The notes under the pieces: generated by a model
The model's database searches: none
The model's input: the letters and a program-made list of their open reading frames with translations, nothing else
Told to the model about the DNA's origin: nothing
Position numbers and translations under genes: made by a program
Part shown: in pieces, positions 6,332-6,343 of the stretch
Layout of the letters: every line of letters begins with the position of its first letter
Numbering within the stretch: position 1 is the stretch's first letter
Source of the DNA: CBDUXZ01 sp965371325 [NCBI: uncultured bacterium]
Lineage (GTDB): Bacteria > JAUYMQ01
Direction of reading: 5' to 3'
NCBI GenBank assembly: GCA_965371325.1
Contig: CBDUXZ010000121.1
Span: 1-6,343 of the forward strand
DNA length: 6,343 nucleotides

Positions 6332-6343
6332 GACGCCCGTTTC

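Overview
The window is GC-rich bacterial chromosome. It holds three complete or near-complete protein genes that can be identified by family, one large membrane/exported fusion protein of partly unknown function, a tRNA-Leu gene, and the first codons of a further gene at the left edge. The sigma-32 protein carries the RpoH box in the form found in deltaproteobacteria (Geobacter/Myxococcus type). Together with the base composition this suggests a member of the former Deltaproteobacteria or a neighbouring lineage. That placement is inferred from one protein and is not firm.

Layout from left to right: (1) On the minus strand, the start of a gene leaves the window at base 1. It has a clear Shine-Dalgarno and its first residues look like an acyl-CoA carboxylase beta subunit. 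(2) A strong GC hairpin terminator (about 64-91) follows a minus-strand tRNA-Leu(CAG) at 134-220, which is driven by a near-consensus sigma-70 promoter at 251-278. (3) Divergent from the tRNA, the plus strand encodes RNase R (425-2665). A 10-bp imperfect hairpin lies just upstream of its start. (4) From the right edge, a minus-strand operon runs toward RNase R: rpoH (5444-6331), a 675-residue PAP2-type membrane protein fused to a large exported domain (3395-5422), and a PlsC-type acyltransferase (2640-3398). The last gene overlaps the 3' end of RNase R by 26 bp, tail to tail.

The operon links the heat-shock sigma factor to two lipid-type enzymes. Spacing is tight: 21 bp between rpoH and the PAP2 fusion, and a TTGA stop/start overlap between the fusion and the acyltransferase. 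Co-transcription and translational coupling are therefore likely. An inferred reading is an envelope or membrane-lipid function expressed with the stress sigma factor.

The most unusual points all lie in the two lipid-type genes. The PAP2 fusion has a linker that looks derived from an intergenic palindromic repeat, immediately followed by a signal-peptide-like segment. It also carries an in-frame run of ten C that could slip. The acyltransferase has Gly in place of the catalytic Asp of its HX4D motif. I found no mobile element, CRISPR array or recognisable defence system. Every stretch without a gene is under 300 bp.
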